Assembly: GCA_026713345.1 (NCBI GenBank)
Contig: JAPOOQ010000063.1
Span: 1 to 6,963 of the forward strand
DNA: 6,963 bases
Reading direction: 5' to 3'
Origin: Gemmatimonadota bacterium
GTDB lineage: Bacteria; Gemmatimonadota; Gemmatimonadetes; Longimicrobiales; Gaopeijiaceae
The notes below the pieces were generated by a model. It saw only the letters and a program-made list of their open reading frames with translations. It was not told the origin of the DNA and searched no databases. Numbering within the stretch: position 1 is the first letter of the stretch; each line of letters starts with the position of its first letter. Made by a program: the position numbers and the translations under genes. This document shows, piece by piece, positions 6,791-6,963 of the stretch.

Positions 6791-6819
6791 TTGACGCCTT
6801 CGCCGGGCGCGGCTTTTAT
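6791..6819 (+). promoter_or_regulatory. Sigma70-like promoter of gcvH
   Basis: TTGACG (6791-6796, five of six bases of TTGACA), a 17-base spacer, then TTTTAT (6814-6819, four of six bases of TATAAT). Predicted start near 6826 gives a leader of about 40 bases. It is the best promoter match seen in the window. The leader is too short for the known glycine riboswitch. Confidence 0.6.
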
Positions 6820-6865
6820 TGTCTCGCTCCCAATTCCACGCACACCGAAACCACCGGAGACGGCA

Positions 6866-6963
6866 ATGTCGGAAGTCCCTGATGGACTCAGGTACACCAC
6901 CGAGCACGAATACCTCAAGGAGGCGTCCGAACCGGGCGTCTTTTTCGTCGGGATCACCGACTA
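6866..6963 (+). CDS. gcvH: GcvH, glycine cleavage system H protein (3' truncated)
   Basis: Lipoyl carrier protein of the glycine cleavage system, which shuttles the aminomethyl group between the P, T and L proteins in the cytosol. Only 32 whole codons are present: the opening stretch GLRYTTEHEYLKE (7-19) and VFFVGITD (25-32), followed by the first two bases of a likely Tyr codon, match the N-terminal beta strands of the family, which usually read T-x-E-H-E-W and G-I-T-x-Y-A. Tyr replaces the common Trp after HE. The lipoylated lysine lies beyond the window. ATG 6866 follows GGAGA (6856-6860) with a 5-base spacer and the promoter at 6791-6819. It is divergent from the acyl-CoA dehydrogenase. 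Genes for the P protein often follow, but that cannot be seen here. Confidence 0.88.
   Translation, partial: MSEVPDGLRYTTEHEYLKEASEPGVFFVGITD

Larger units (their letters stand above)
6605..6865. other. Divergent intergenic region between acyl-CoA dehydrogenase and gcvH
   Basis: 261 bases with no convincing gene on either strand. It holds promoter candidates for both flanking genes, an 11-base palindrome (6650-6660), a 7-bp inverted repeat GGGGCGG/CCGCCCC (6642-6648 and 6688-6694) and a longer dyad (6729-6773), each described separately. Locally lower GC at 6660-6672 and 6814-6820 fits promoter DNA. Confidence 0.8.

Noticed and set aside
6820..6865. Possible glycine riboswitch ahead of gcvH
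   Set aside because: The leader from the predicted start is only about 40 bases, too short for the known aptamer, and no aptamer core was recognised.

Overview
The window is GC-rich, densely coded bacterial DNA (roughly two thirds G+C by eye). It holds two converging gene blocks and the start of a third, divergent block. No RNA gene, mobile element or CRISPR array was seen. A quinol:cytochrome c oxidoreductase of the alternative complex III (ACIII) type, high GC and a TatA with an FGAKRIP-type hinge suggest an aerobic environmental bacterium, possibly Gemmatimonadota or a related group. That placement is inference from protein style only.

Positions 1-3226 (+ strand) carry the 3' part of an act operon in the canonical order: actC (5' truncated), actD, actE, actF. 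ActC and ActF are the two large quinol-side membrane subunits. ActD is a small two-helix subunit (DUF3341). ActE is a mono-heme cytochrome c, probably a lipoprotein, that passes electrons onward. Gene junctions are very tight, and two of them contain tiny open frames with stop/start overlaps. No oxidase gene follows actF; the next gene is convergent, 18 bases away.

Positions 3245-6604 (- strand) read, in transcription order: an acyl-CoA dehydrogenase, a 58-residue TatA, an MFS exporter-type transporter, and a TrmJ-like tRNA 2'-O-methyltransferase. MFS and trmJ share a TTGA stop/start overlap. The functions are unrelated (fatty or branched-chain acid oxidation, protein export, drug/metabolite efflux, tRNA modification), so this looks like a housekeeping run rather than a pathway.

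Positions 6605-6865 form the main regulatory gap, between the acyl-CoA dehydrogenase and a divergent gcvH (glycine cleavage H protein) whose first 32 codons close the window. The gap contains a good sigma70-like promoter for gcvH, a long interrupted inverted repeat just upstream of it, and an 11-base palindrome beside a candidate -10 element for the acyl-CoA dehydrogenase.

I do not see a new biological system here. The points most worth checking are the junction mini-ORFs of the act operon, the uncertain ActE start, the lysine at the conserved polar position of TatA, and the dyads in the acd-gcvH gap.
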